Shown: positions 25,402 to 34,913, counted from the stretch's first letter. The stretch: 64,000 nucleotides of DNA from Paraburkholderia acidisoli (GCF_009789675.1 NZ_CP046917.1:1-64000); one strand, 5' to 3'. A program made the numbers and translations. The notes: generated by a model from the sequence alone, not told the origin.

Positions 25402-26466
25402 ATGAAAAAAATAATCGGTGCGTTGTTCGGCGACGAGCAGGGGCAGATGAAGCAGAAGATCGGCAGCCTGTACGCGTTACTTATCGCGTTCAACGTGGGC
25501 GCCTGGATATGGGCGTGGGCCGCCTTTCACGACTATCCGGTGTTGCTCGGCACAAGCCTGCTGGCCTGGTCGTTCGGTTTGCGGCATGCAGTTGACGCCG
25601 ATCACATCGCCGCGATCGACAACGTGACGCGCAAGCTCATGCAGGACGGACGTCGGCCGATCACCGTCGGTCTCATGTTCTCGCTGGGGCATTCGACCAT
25701 CGTGGTGCTCGCGTCCATCGGCATCGCGGCGACGGCACTGGCGATGAAAAGCCACATGGACGGCTTCAAGGAAATTGGCGGCCTGATCGGCACGCTGGTC
25801 TCGACGTTTTTTCTCTTCGCCATCGCCGTGATGAACCTGTTCATCCTGAAGGCGGTGATCGCGGTATTCCGTCGCGTCAAGCGCGGCGAGCCTTATGCCG
25901 ATGAAGACCTCGACGTGCTGCTTGCGGGCCGCGGTCTGCTTTCGCGCCTGTTGCGGCCGCTTTTCTCGCTTATCACCCGTAGCTGGCACATGTATTTCCT
26001 CGGCTTCCTGTTTGGGCTCGGCTTCGACACCGCTACGGAAGTCGGCTTGCTCGGCATTTCGGCGGCGGGCGCCGCGCAGGGCATGCCGATCTGGTCGATT
26101 CTTGTGTTTCCGGCGCTATTCACCGCTGGCATGACGCTGATCGACACCACCGACAGCATCCTCATGCTGGGCGCCTATGGGTGGGCGTTCGTCAAGCCGG
26201 TGCGCAAGCTCTACTACAACATCACCATTACGACGATCTCGGTGCTTATCGCGCTGGCTATCGGCAGCGTCGAGGGGCTCGGCCTGCTCGCGGACAAGCT
26301 CCATCTGGAAGGGGCGTTCTGGGACGGCATCGGGGAACTGAACGACAACTTCGGTGTGGTCGGTTTTGCAGTGATCGGCATCTTCATCGGAAGCTGGATT
26401 GTCTCGGCGCTGATCTACCGCTTCAAGCGCTACGACGATCTCGAAGTCAGAACCACCACGATCTGA
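25402..26466 (+). CDS. NiCoT-family nickel/cobalt permease
   Basis: A 354-residue inner-membrane transporter of the HoxN/NixA/NicT type. It has eight or so membrane helices. The signature RHAVDADHIAAIDNVTRK lies in the second helix, followed by GLMFSLGHSTIVV and FLFGLGFDTATEVGLLG, which line the metal path. It would import Ni2+ or Co2+ from the periplasm. I start it at the ATG at 25402 (MKKIIGALFGDEQGQ). An alternative ATG at 25330 adds 24 polar residues. A TonB receptor gene follows after 111 bases and a NikR-like regulator is divergent, so the three form a metal-uptake locus. Confidence 0.92.
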   Translation: MKKIIGALFGDEQGQMKQKIGSLYALLIAFNVGAWIWAWAAFHDYPVLLGTSLLAWSFGLRHAVDADHIAAIDNVTRKLMQDGRRPITVGLMFSLGHSTIVVLASIGIAATALAMKSHMDGFKEIGGLIGTLVSTFFLFAIAVMNLFILKAVIAVFRRVKRGEPYADEDLDVLLAGRGLLSRLLRPLFSLITRSWHMYFLGFLFGLGFDTATEVGLLGISAAGAAQGMPIWSILVFPALFTAGMTLIDTTDSILMLGAYGWAFVKPVRKLYYNITITTISVLIALAIGSVEGLGLLADKLHLEGAFWDGIGELNDNFGVVGFAVIGIFIGSWIVSALIYRFKRYDDLEVRTTTI

Positions 26467-26577
26467 CCCGTTCCGCTGCGGCGGACACCCTTAAAAGCGT
26501 ACCGGAAGTTTCTCCGCCTCACTGGCGGAGGGCTTCGTCACGCCTCGATAAAAACACCAACGACCAAGAGAATCGTC

Positions 26578-28731
26578 ATGCCGTGCAACTCCTTGCCTTG
26601 CGCGCCGCTGTCCGGCAGGCGCGCCATCGTGCTCGCCTGCGCCACCGTGTTCTGCACATTTGACCTTATGCCACGGGCGCGCGCAGGCGGTATTCAGGAG
26701 CCGCCTCCCGACGCTGGCCAGACCCTGCCGGCGGTCACAGTCACAGGATCGGGCTCTGCCGCCGCAGCAGAGGCGGTAGGCGACTCGGCGAGCGAGGGCT
26801 ACATTCCTCGCGCACAAATCCAGGCGCGCCCGTTGTTGCGGCCGGGCGAACTTCTCGAAGCGGTGCCGGGCCTCATCGTTACGCAGCACAGCGGCGATGG
26901 TAAAGCGAACCAGTACTTTCTTCGTGGCTTCAATCTCGATCACGGTACCGATCTCGCAACGACCTTCAACGGCATGCCTGCGAACATGCGCTCCAACGCA
27001 CACGGACAGGGCTATACCGATCTGAACTTCGTCATGCCTGAACTCGTGGACAGCATTGCGTATCGTAAAGGTCCGTATTTCGCGAGCGAAGGCGACTTTG
27101 CTACGGCCGGTGCCGTCGATATCGAATACGTGGATAGCCTCCCGCAGGGAATCGCCAGCGTCGAGCTAGGCAGCCACGCTTATCGGCGCGGCGTACTCGC
27201 CGATTCGTTCCAGCTTGGGCCGGGCACGCTGCTTTATGGTTTTGAATGGCAAACCGAGAACGGGCCGTGGGATACGCCTGAGAACATGCACAAGCTGAAC
27301 GGTGTCGTCCGATACACGGTGCCGCTCGGCGCGGGCGAGAAACTCGGCGTGACGGCGATGGCATACCGCAATGCCTGGAACAGCACGGATCAGGTGCCGG
27401 AGCGCGCGATCGACAGCGGGCTGATCGACCGCTATGGCGCGCTGGACCCGACCGATGGCGGTTACTCTTCGCGCTACAGCCTCTCGGTCGACTGGTACAA
27501 ACCGCTCGCGGACGGCGCGCTGAAGGCGAACGTCTACGTCATCAAGAGCCGTCTGCAACTGTTTTCCGACTTCACGTTCTTCTTGACCGACCCGGTTCAC
27601 GGCGACCAGTTCGAGCAGTATGAAAACCGTGTAACAACCGGTGCCAATGTAGAACGGAAATGGTTTTCCTCGCTGCTCGGCCGCGACAGCGAGACCGCCG
27701 TGGGCTTCCAGTCGCGCTACGATCGACTCGATCCCATTACGCTGGCAAACACGGAGGCCCGAACCGTCGTCGACGACGTGAGTATCGACACGGCCAATGA
27801 AACAAGCGCCGCGCTGTATGTGCAGAATTCCACCCAATGGCTGCCCTGGCTGCGCACGATCGCCGGACTGCGCGCCGACCAGTTCTGGTACAACGTGACG
27901 AGCGAACTGACGCCAGCGAATTCGGGATCGGGCAGCCAGCATATATTGAGTCCGAAATTCAGCATCGTCCTGTCGCCGACGTCCGCAACCGATATCTTCC
28001 TGAATTACGGACGCGGTTATCACAGCAACGACGTGCGTGGAGCGACGGCGACGATCGATCCGGTCACGGGCGCGCCGCTGTCCAGGGTCAATGTTCTCGT
28101 GCCCGGCACCGGTTACGAACTCGGCATCAAGTCGGCGACGCTGATCCCCGGCCTGCAGCTTTCAGCGTCGCTCTGGCAACTGGATCTTGCGTCCGAGCTG
28201 GTCTACGACGGCGACACCGGGACGACCGAGCCGAGCCGGCCAAGCCGCCGCCGAGGCATCGAACTGGCGGCGTATTACAAGCCGAACCCTTACATTACCT
28301 TCGATATCGACGGCGCCTGGTCGCATGCGCGCTTTCGCGACTATGACCCCGTGGGTGATTACATACCGGAAGCTATCGAAACGACGGCATCGGCGGGGTT
28401 GTCGGTCGAGCATGAAAAGTGGTCGTTCGGCGCGCGGCTGCGCTATTTTGGACCGCGCCCGCTGATCGAAGATAACTCGCAACGTTCGGCGTCGTCGTTT
28501 CTCGTGAATCTGAAACTGGGATATCGCGTCGCAAAGAACACGCATGTCTTCGCGGAAGTGCTCAACGTGCTCAACAGCAGGGCCAACGACATTGACTACT
28601 ACTACGCGACCTTGCTGAAAGGCGAAGTGTCGCCTGTGGACGCGAATGGTCAGCCTGAAGGGATCAACGATCATGTGATTCATCCGGCTGAACCACGAGA
28701 ACTGCGGGTCGGGCTCATCTACAACTTTTAA
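26578..28731 (+). CDS. TonB-dependent outer-membrane receptor, probable metal uptake
   Basis: A 717-residue receptor. A hydrophobic leader (RRAIVLACATVFCTFDLMPRARAGG) precedes the TonB-box region PAVTVTGSG. The plug domain carries LRPGELLEAVPGLIVTQHSGDGKANQYFLRGFNLDHGTDLATTFNGMPANMRSNAHGQGYTDLNFVMPELVDSI. The barrel ends in RELRVGLIYNF, with the usual terminal Phe. His and Met residues occur in the plug loop (LDHGTD, MPANMRSNAH). It follows the NiCoT permease gene, so its likely substrate is a nickel or cobalt complex; the substrate is inferred from neighbours. No siderophore gene is nearby. Confidence 0.87.
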   Translation: MPCNSLPCAPLSGRRAIVLACATVFCTFDLMPRARAGGIQEPPPDAGQTLPAVTVTGSGSAAAAEAVGDSASEGYIPRAQIQARPLLRPGELLEAVPGLIVTQHSGDGKANQYFLRGFNLDHGTDLATTFNGMPANMRSNAHGQGYTDLNFVMPELVDSIAYRKGPYFASEGDFATAGAVDIEYVDSLPQGIASVELGSHAYRRGVLADSFQLGPGTLLYGFEWQTENGPWDTPENMHKLNGVVRYTVPLGAGEKLGVTAMAYRNAWNSTDQVPERAIDSGLIDRYGALDPTDGGYSSRYSLSVDWYKPLADGALKANVYVIKSRLQLFSDFTFFLTDPVHGDQFEQYENRVTTGANVERKWFSSLLGRDSETAVGFQSRYDRLDPITLANTEARTVVDDVSIDTANETSAALYVQNSTQWLPWLRTIAGLRADQFWYNVTSELTPANSGSGSQHILSPKFSIVLSPTSATDIFLNYGRGYHSNDVRGATATIDPVTGAPLSRVNVLVPGTGYELGIKSATLIPGLQLSASLWQLDLASELVYDGDTGTTEPSRPSRRRGIELAAYYKPNPYITFDIDGAWSHARFRDYDPVGDYIPEAIETTASAGLSVEHEKWSFGARLRYFGPRPLIEDNSQRSASSFLVNLKLGYRVAKNTHVFAEVLNVLNSRANDIDYYYATLLKGEVSPVDANGQPEGINDHVIHPAEPRELRVGLIYNF

Positions 28732-28746
28732 GGTGGTTGTGCCGAC

Positions 28747-29547
28747 TTAGGCGAAGGGCAGCGGCCCTTCGAAGCGACCTACGTAGCAGAGGTGAGAAAC
28801 CGCCGGCTGACCTCGCCCCGTCCAGCGATGCAGCATGTAGGCGGGCGGTTCGAGAAAAGAGGCGGGTTGCGCATCCGCTTCGACTCGCAGCGCGATCTGT
28901 GTGGTCGTGCTCGGGCAAGTGAGTACCGGAACGTTCCCCAGGCGTGTCTGCATAGACCGATGAACATGCCCGGCGAGAATCCGGTCTACATTTTTATGGC
29001 GCGCGAGAACCATTGCCAATGCATCCGCATTGCGCAACCCGTAGATGTCCAGATAAGGGATGCCCGTCATGAACGGCGGATGGTGCATGAAGATGACCAC
29101 GGTCTGATCGCGATGCACTGTAAGCTCATCGTCGAGCCACGCAAGGGATGCCGCGTCCAGTTCACCGTGATGCAGTCCCGGCACGGAGGTGTCCAATGCC
29201 ACTAGACGGAGCTGGCCCACGTCTCGCGCAAACGAGAGCGATCCTTCGCCCGGAAGCCAGGGGTGGTCCGGGAACGCGGCCCGTAGATTCCCGCGATTGT
29301 CGTGATTACCCGGCATGACCACGAATGGTTGTCGCAACCTGGCAAGTAATTCACGAAGTTTCTGATATTCGTCTACCGTCCCCTCGTCCGTGAGATCGCC
29401 GGAGATGACGACAAGATCCGGCTCCGGCCGATTGCTATTCAGCGAATCGACGGCCGCTGAGAACATCGCATTTGAATCCACGGCGTCTTGATAGAGGACG
29501 CCGTGAGGCCGGACATGGATATCCGAAAGTTGCGCGATGACTGTCAA
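28747..29547 (-). CDS. Class III cyclic-nucleotide phosphodiesterase-like metallophosphoesterase
   Basis: A 266-residue calcineurin-fold enzyme. The five metal-binding blocks are all present: QLSDIHV, ISGDLTDEG, MPGNHDNRG, FMHHPPF and AGHVHR. The spacing matches CpdA and GpdQ proteins, which hydrolyse cyclic AMP or glycerophosphodiesters with a dinuclear metal centre. The exact substrate cannot be read from the sequence. It is cytosolic with no signal peptide, converges with the TonB receptor gene 15 bases away and is probably independently expressed. Confidence 0.88.
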   Translation of the reverse strand: MTVIAQLSDIHVRPHGVLYQDAVDSNAMFSAAVDSLNSNRPEPDLVVISGDLTDEGTVDEYQKLRELLARLRQPFVVMPGNHDNRGNLRAAFPDHPWLPGEGSLSFARDVGQLRLVALDTSVPGLHHGELDAASLAWLDDELTVHRDQTVVIFMHHPPFMTGIPYLDIYGLRNADALAMVLARHKNVDRILAGHVHRSMQTRLGNVPVLTCPSTTTQIALRVEADAQPASFLEPPAYMLHRWTGRGQPAVSHLCYVGRFEGPLPFA

Positions 29548-30051
29548 TCAGCTCTCCGTTGATGTTAACTGCTCCGTGCATGGATGAAAACGATTCTAGG
29601 GTAGACAAAATTCGTCCATCGGCAGACTTCTTCGATAGGGCAGCCTCATGCGGTCTGTTCGGGATTGCTCGGCCTGTGGCCGATTTGGCCTGACGAACGG
29701 ACGCTGGTCGGTCAGGCACGAGGGACCGCTTTTGGCCGGCTAGCGCCTGACGCATCGTCCGAGAGCGGGCACCCCCGGCGGCATGCGTGCGGCCACCTTG
29801 CCGCCGATCCGCAACCCTGTCGCTAACGCACATGCGAGATAGCTGCGTTTTTCGCCAAAACTGCATTCACACCGACCAAGCCGCTGAGATTCCGAGGCGG
29901 CCCAGCTCCGATGCTAAGTGTCTAATGCGACAGAGGCGAAGACACGGTTTTTATCGCGCTCCGAGAGGAATAAACTCTGTCACTTCGGTGTCGAGACGCC
30001 CCTCTACGTCGGGGACGCCCAAGTGACAAAGTTATTGCGGACTACGGTGCA
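29548..30051. other. Intergenic stretch, nothing recognised
   Basis: About 500 bases between two leftward genes. Frames on both strands are short and compositionally unlike neighbours. No structured RNA or repeat is evident. Confidence 0.45.
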
Positions 30052-31206
30052 TCAATCGTCGGGTTCCGATTTCTCTTGCGAGGATCCATGCTGCGCTTCC
30101 CATTCCCGGCGGGTCCTCGATAATTCCTCGGCGAGCAGCTGTTCGTCTGGAAGCACCGTGTGGTATTCGGCCGCAAGTATCTTGTTCGGAAGTCCATCGA
30201 GCGCGTAGCGTGCAATGGCGGCGTTGTTCCGCGCGCACAGGACCAAGCCTACCGGCGGATTCTCATCCGGCAGCGTCCAGTGCTCTTTCGCATAGTTGCA
30301 ATACATGTGCATCTGGCCCACATCGGCGTGGTTCAGCTCGGTCAGCTTGAGATCGATGATCACCAGGCAACGTAACCGTCGGTGGAAAAACAGCAGATCA
30401 ACCCGAAACCAGCTGTCACCGATGCGCAGTCGCCGCTGCCGCCCGACAAAGGCAAAGTCGCCGCCCAGTTCCAGTAGAAAGTCCTCGAGCCGATGGATGA
30501 GCGCGTCCTCGAGATCGCTTTCGGAATACTCGTCTTTCAGGTCGAGGAACTCAAGCACGTAAGGATCCTTGATGGCTGCCTCGGGCGTGACCGTGTCCGC
30601 GGGGGTCGCAACGGACCCTTTCTCAAGCATGGCACGCTTGTTCTTCGACAGCAGCGTACGCGTGTAGAACTGGGTGTCCATCTGCCGGCTGAGCTGCCGC
30701 ACGCTCCAGCCACCGCGCAAGGCCTCGGTTTCGTAAAACGCTCGCTCCTCAGGTGAGCGTGTCCGCCGCATCAGTCGAACGTAGTGCGTCCAAGACAGGG
30801 GGAAACGGGTGGCCAGCCCCGCAAGCGGAAAATGCCGAATCGGTGATTCGGTTTTTGTCCGCGAGACCCGGCTCCCTGATTCCCGAATCGCCGGTTCGGC
30901 AATCTCTGCAGACGGATAGGTTTGGTAGAACAGCCGCATCAGTTCCAGGTTGTCCTTCCCGAAGCCACGTCCAAACTGCCGGGTCAGATCGACCGACAGA
31001 TGCTCAAGCAGCGCCTGACCGTATGCGGCCCGCTCCGCCCCGCCCTGCTCGGACTCGACAATCCGGCGACCGATCAGCCAGTACGTCGCGGTCATCAGGG
31101 CGTTGACGCTGCGCGCGGCGCTGCGTCGAGCTTCCTCCAGGAGCTCGATCACGTCACTGAGTGTCGCGCTGTAGTTGCCGTCAGGCGAAATCACATCCGT
31201 CATCAT
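30052..31206 (-). CDS. YhcG-type PDDEXK nuclease (DUF1016)
   Basis: A 384-residue protein. The N-terminal half is the DUF1016 helical domain (SVNALMTATYWLIGRRIVESEQGG, then QFGRGFGKDNLELMRLFYQ and LSWTHYVRLMRRTRSPEERAFYETEALRGGWSVRQLSRQMDTQFYTR). The C-terminal half is the nuclease: FVGRQRRLRIGDSWFRVDLLFFHRRLRCLVIIDLKL, with D and the D-x-K pair of the PD-(D/E)XK site, followed by VGQMHMYCNYAKEHW. Homologues are widespread on mobile DNA and near restriction systems; precise substrate and role are unsettled. It stands alone. About 25 residues around GSRVSRTKTESPIRHFPLAG between the domains look like an insertion. Confidence 0.9.
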   Translation of the reverse strand: MMTDVISPDGNYSATLSDVIELLEEARRSAARSVNALMTATYWLIGRRIVESEQGGAERAAYGQALLEHLSVDLTRQFGRGFGKDNLELMRLFYQTYPSAEIAEPAIRESGSRVSRTKTESPIRHFPLAGLATRFPLSWTHYVRLMRRTRSPEERAFYETEALRGGWSVRQLSRQMDTQFYTRTLLSKNKRAMLEKGSVATPADTVTPEAAIKDPYVLEFLDLKDEYSESDLEDALIHRLEDFLLELGGDFAFVGRQRRLRIGDSWFRVDLLFFHRRLRCLVIIDLKLTELNHADVGQMHMYCNYAKEHWTLPDENPPVGLVLCARNNAAIARYALDGLPNKILAAEYHTVLPDEQLLAEELSRTRREWEAQHGSSQEKSEPDD

Positions 31207-31433
31207 GCTCTCATTGGTTAGTACACCCGGAGCCGGGCGTTGCCGCGATCCGATCGTGAAATACGGTGCGCAGGATCACGGCTGGCGCTTGCCGCCGGCT
31301 CGCCCACCCGGAACGAACCGCAGCAGAACGAATCGCCCCCGCGCGAGCCGACATTTCCTCACCGTGCGGAAACTTCCTAACCGGGCATCAATTGTCCAGT
31401 TCGAATGCCGCTACCACCCCGCAGCGCCGCATC

Positions 31434-31811
31434 TCAGAAAAGGCCGCCCTGCCGTGTGTCCCTCGCTGGTGGCAACGAGACCTTCGCCCGACGCGCGCCG
31501 CGACGGAGCAAGACCCGACGCATGTACGCCACCAGTTCGACGCTCACCTCTCCGCCCGTTAGCCCCTTCTGACCGGTCATCGCGGTCAACCGCAGTGTAT
31601 GACGCTTCACGCCGCCAACTGCGGAGTTGTGCAGCCTGCGTAGCGAGACACGCAGCCCGGTTCGTCGGGCACGATGGAGCAACTGAGCGCGACTCATCCC
31701 GTTCCAGCACTCGCCGACGAACGATGCAATTGCTGGTGGCAGCGCCTCGGGAGCACAGCCAACTGGCAATGCAATCGCGACAAGTTCAAGGCGGTCACCC
31801 ATCGCGCGCAT
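31434..31811 (-). CDS. Possible small basic protein
   Basis: A 125-residue frame starting MRAMGDRLELVAIALPVGCAPEALPPAIASFVGECWNGMSRAQLL. The first half is balanced and protein-like; the second half is very rich in Arg and Leu. It lies 57 bases downstream of the broken H-NS gene on the same strand. The ribosome site is weak and no family is recognised. Third-codon-position GC is moderate. I consider it uncertain; no other frame in this stretch is better. Confidence 0.35.
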   Translation of the reverse strand: MRAMGDRLELVAIALPVGCAPEALPPAIASFVGECWNGMSRAQLLHRARRTGLRVSLRRLHNSAVGGVKRHTLRLTAMTGQKGLTGGEVSVELVAYMRRVLLRRGARRAKVSLPPARDTRQGGLF

Positions 31812-31868
31812 CGCCTGTATGTATGCATAAGTGGCTGGCGCGAGCCGGCCACCGCGGGAGGAGTCTCG

Positions 31869-32197
31869 TCACTTCCCGCCCGGCCACCATGCCTGTGGTT
31901 GCGGCGCGTCGATCGCGTAGTCCTCGAGCCGCTTGCCCACGAGCCAGCGTGGGCGCCTGCCCTGCCCGACCACTTGTTGCCGGTGACCGGGTCAAAGTAT
32001 TTCGCAGGCAACTGCGCAGGCCGGTCATAGCCGAGCGCGCGGCGCACTTCCTGTTCGGTGATGCCGAGCATCGCCACGTCCTCCCGGAATTTCGCCAATG
32101 TTGCCGCGACTTTGCCGGCGGGCGCATCGGCCAACAGATCGTTCACGCGGCCGAGTTCAGCCCGCAGCGGCTTCAGGTCGGGTTTCGGTTCAGACAT
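31869..32197 (-). pseudogene. H-NS family nucleoid protein gene with a frameshift
   Basis: The N-terminal frame gives MSEPKPDLKPLRAELGRVNDLL and continues to RRALGYDRPAQLPAKYFDPVTGNKWSG. After that, the open frame leaves the family pattern. Reading on after one extra base gives GRRPRWLVGKRLEDYAIDAPQPQAWWPGGK and a stop at 31869-31871, the normal end of Burkholderia H-NS-type xenogeneic silencers. The region is 329 bases; one added C in TGGTCGGGC-AGGGC restores WSGQGRRPRW, the AT-hook-like DNA-binding motif. So this is an H-NS homologue broken by a single deletion, or a sequencing error. Such proteins on plasmids silence AT-rich genes. Confidence 0.75.
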
Positions 32198-32412
32198 GGA
32201 CCCTTGGGTGTAAGGCCGGCGGGCGGCAACCGTCAGATTCTAGCGTCGGCGCGAGCCGCTAGAAAGATGCCCGTGCCACCACGCCGGCCGGACGGCCCGT
32301 GCCCTGAAACATTAACCGGCTCACCGTCGAGCCAAGCAACGTGCGTTCGGCACCAGCCGTCGTTTAATGGAGGTACGTTTCGGAGAACCTATTGTTGTTT
32401 GTGAACATCTTC

Positions 32413-32440
32413 AAGCATGATAATTGTTATTATCATGCTT
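32413..32440. other. Dif-like 11-6-11 palindrome (candidate recombinase core site)
   Basis: Two perfect 11-bp inverted arms, AAGCATGATAA and TTATCATGCTT, flank the 6-bp spacer TTGTTA. The ATAA-N6-TTAT core and the 11-6-11 spacing are those of Xer/dif sites. A large tyrosine recombinase gene lies about 600 bases downstream. It could instead be an operator for the small gene that begins at 32496. There is no U-run, so a terminator is less likely. Confidence 0.5.
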
Positions 32441-32495
32441 GCGTTTGATCGCTAAAATATGGGTAATTCCCGTCGAACCTCACTCCGGAGGCCGT

Positions 32496-32969
32496 TTGCG
32501 AAACGATTCCACGCCGCCCGATACGTCTGCTGCCGCTCTGACCGAGCGCCTGCGAATCTTTATCTACAGCGCAGCCCTGCCCGTCAGCCGGCTCGCCCTC
32601 GACGTCGAGGGCGCTGAGCGGTTTTCAGCCTTCGGCGACGAAGGCTCTCCTCAGATGCAGCTCGTGCGCGCCATGCCACCGTTTACGCCAGCGGCCGCCG
32701 AAATCGTCAATGCGATGGTGGACGCATTCGGCGCCGATCTGTTCACGGACAGGCTTGAAGGTCGGTTGCAGGCGGTGATTCGCTTCGGTCCCGTTCGTTT
32801 CGCCCACGTCATCCTCGCTTTCGAGGCACGGTTTCCCTCTCGCCCGCTGTCGGCGCTGGCGACGCGTTTCCAACAGATCCTCGACCGCCACCCCGAAACC
32901 GGCTACGCCGATGCGCATCTGGCTCTCAGTCAGATCGGTCTGCCGGTGGGCGGCCCCAACGCCCGATGA
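32496..32969 (+). CDS. Hypothetical protein upstream of the recombinase
   Basis: A 157-residue protein if the TTG at 32496 is used; CGGAGG lies five bases upstream and decides this start. The frame is open to 32424 but would then begin inside the palindrome. The sequence is helical (ALTERLRIFIYSAALPVSRLALDVEGAERFSAF, later AAAEIVNAMVDAFGADLFTDRLEGRLQAVIRF and RFPSRPLSALATRFQQILDRH). No known motif. The next gene, a tyrosine recombinase, starts 74 bases later on the same strand, so a shared transcript and an accessory role are plausible but unproven. Confidence 0.55.
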   Translation: MRNDSTPPDTSAAALTERLRIFIYSAALPVSRLALDVEGAERFSAFGDEGSPQMQLVRAMPPFTPAAAEIVNAMVDAFGADLFTDRLEGRLQAVIRFGPVRFAHVILAFEARFPSRPLSALATRFQQILDRHPETGYADAHLALSQIGLPVGGPNAR

Positions 32970-33043
32970 GTGCGATTGCCTCAGCGCCGAAGGCGTATGC
33001 GTGTTTTAACCGAGGCTGAGCGTTAGTTGCGTGAGGAGCAGCG

Positions 33044-34891
33044 TTGTCCGAAACCCTTGACCGCCAACGCCTGTACACCGCGAAAGATTTCGCGGCACTG
33101 CGAGCCTTCGTCCAGCGCCTGCCGCCGGCCGTCATCGCGCGCACCTATTTCAACGAGGACTACGACCCGCACGCTGCCACACCAGGAGCGACCGAACGCT
33201 ATCTGCGAGACATGCTGGCCACGCTCGTTGAGCTGGCGATTGATCATGGGTCCCCTGTACTCGCCGATCACCTGAAAGCCTCCATCCGCCGGCACGGGAG
33301 CGCGCGCCTTACCGCTGTCTCCCTGAAGATGGTCGAGGACGCAGCACGTCTCGCAGCGGCACGACCGGCTGCAGGACACGGCATCGGGATGTGGTTCCGA
33401 CCGTTGGTCACCCGCTATCTCCACATGCGCGGCGTGTCGACGCTCGAAAACCTTGTCGCGTACTGCAACGCACGAGGCGGCAGCTGGTGGCGCTCCGTTC
33501 CCCGGATCGGCCCGGGCCGCGCGCGGGCGATCGTGGGATGGTTGCGCCGACACGAGCGAGATATCGGCCTTCACGTCGACGCAGACGTGGATCTTGACGA
33601 TCCACTTGTCGCGCCCGACGCGGAGATCGTCGCCATCGGCGGCACGGCTGACGTGCTGGCTCCGCTCGAGCGCATGGCGCTACGCGAAGTGCTCGATGGC
33701 TCCGCCGGCATCAACCGATCAACTGCCTTCCCGTACATTGCCGCGCATAACGACCTGGCCGCCGTTCGTGCGTGGTTGCATCTCTATCGCGATCGACCGA
33801 AGACACTGCGCGCCTATACCAAAGAGGTTGAGCGATTCTTGCTGTGGGCTGTCACCGTCCGTGGGAAGGCGCTCAGCTCCCTGCTCGTCGATGATTGCGA
33901 AGCCTACAAGGATTTTCTGAAGCTGCCCTCCCCGTCATTCATCGGCGCGCGAGCACCGCGCTCGTCGCGCCGGTGGCGACCTTTCGCGAGTGACCAACTA
34001 AGTCCCGAGTCCCAGGTATACGCGGTTCGCGTTCTCCGCGCCGCCTTCGCGTGGCTCGTCGACATGCGTTACTTGGCGGGAAATCCTTGGAAAGGTGTCA
34101 GGGACCCGGAGACTATCCGGCGCGAGGGAGAGATTCAGATCGAGCGTGCGTTGAACGGCGAGCTGTGGTCCGATGTTCGCGCTCATGTTCGACGCAGGTG
34201 CGCCGCAGCGGAGAGCCAGCGCTGGCGTATCGTGCACGCATTGATGTTGCTGATGGGTGACTCTGGCCTGCGGCGTGAAGAAGCGGCGGCCGCACGACGC
34301 GAGCGCCTCCAGCCGTACGTCAGCGACAGTAATGTGGAAGTCTGGGCTTTGACGATCGTCGGCAAGCGCAACCGGGAGCGCACCGTTCCCGTCAGTGTCG
34401 AGACCGTCGACGCGCTGCGCGCGCACTGGCAGGACAGGGGTGACGACTTTGATGTCCCTGCCGCTGCCGGCCCCCTGCTGTCACCGCTGATTATTCCTCA
34501 CACCGAGGCAGCGCGCCGCAAGCATGTCAGCGGCGAACGCATGCCCTACGAGAGCAACCATCTCTACCGATTGATCGAGTGGTTGCGCGCACGCCTACTT
34601 GCTGAACTCCAGAATCTTTCGCCCGCAACGCACGCTCAGCTTGAGCAAACGACGCCGCACGCCTTTCGCCACACCTTTGGCACGTTGGCGGCCGCTAACG
34701 ACGTGCCACTCGACGTCGTTCAGCGCGTCCTCGGGCACCGGTCGATTCAGACGACATCCATCTATCTACAGGCGGAAAAGCGGCGCATGATGACCGAAGT
34801 CGGCGCTATGTTTGGCCGCCGCCTCGAGTCCGAAAACCAGCGGCCTGCCAACGGTGTCTCCGAGCCTATCGACGTAGCGTCGGACATCTAG
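33044..34891 (+). CDS. Large tyrosine recombinase (phage-integrase family)
   Basis: A 615-residue recombinase with a TTG start preceded by GAGGAG. Residues 1-230 form an N-terminal extension with a helix-hairpin-like stretch (SVPRIGPGRARAIVGWLRRHE) as in DUF3701-type integrases of Burkholderia replicons. A core-binding domain (RPKTLRAYTKEVERFLLWA) and a catalytic domain follow. Catalytic residues are complete: R in DSGLRREE, K in VGKRNRERT, HAFRH, the second H in LGHRS and the nucleophile Y in TSIYLQAE. Proteins of this size often serve in replicon dimer resolution or element insertion. A decayed relative lies at 40096, on the far side of the replication region, and a dif-like palindrome lies upstream. 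Confidence 0.93.
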   Translation: MSETLDRQRLYTAKDFAALRAFVQRLPPAVIARTYFNEDYDPHAATPGATERYLRDMLATLVELAIDHGSPVLADHLKASIRRHGSARLTAVSLKMVEDAARLAAARPAAGHGIGMWFRPLVTRYLHMRGVSTLENLVAYCNARGGSWWRSVPRIGPGRARAIVGWLRRHERDIGLHVDADVDLDDPLVAPDAEIVAIGGTADVLAPLERMALREVLDGSAGINRSTAFPYIAAHNDLAAVRAWLHLYRDRPKTLRAYTKEVERFLLWAVTVRGKALSSLLVDDCEAYKDFLKLPSPSFIGARAPRSSRRWRPFASDQLSPESQVYAVRVLRAAFAWLVDMRYLAGNPWKGVRDPETIRREGEIQIERALNGELWSDVRAHVRRRCAAAESQRWRIVHALMLLMGDSGLRREEAAAARRERLQPYVSDSNVEVWALTIVGKRNRERTVPVSVETVDALRAHWQDRGDDFDVPAAAGPLLSPLIIPHTEAARRKHVSGERMPYESNHLYRLIEWLRARLLAELQNLSPATHAQLEQTTPHAFRHTFGTLAAANDVPLDVVQRVLGHRSIQTTSIYLQAEKRRMMTEVGAMFGRRLESENQRPANGVSEPIDVASDI

Positions 34892-34913
34892 CGGTCTCCT
34901 CACGGGCTCCAAC

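Noticed and set aside
31175..32404. 409-codon plus-strand frame
   Set aside because: It runs across the H-NS gene and has no family pattern or ribosome site; its composition is Arg/Pro-rich as expected for a shadow frame.
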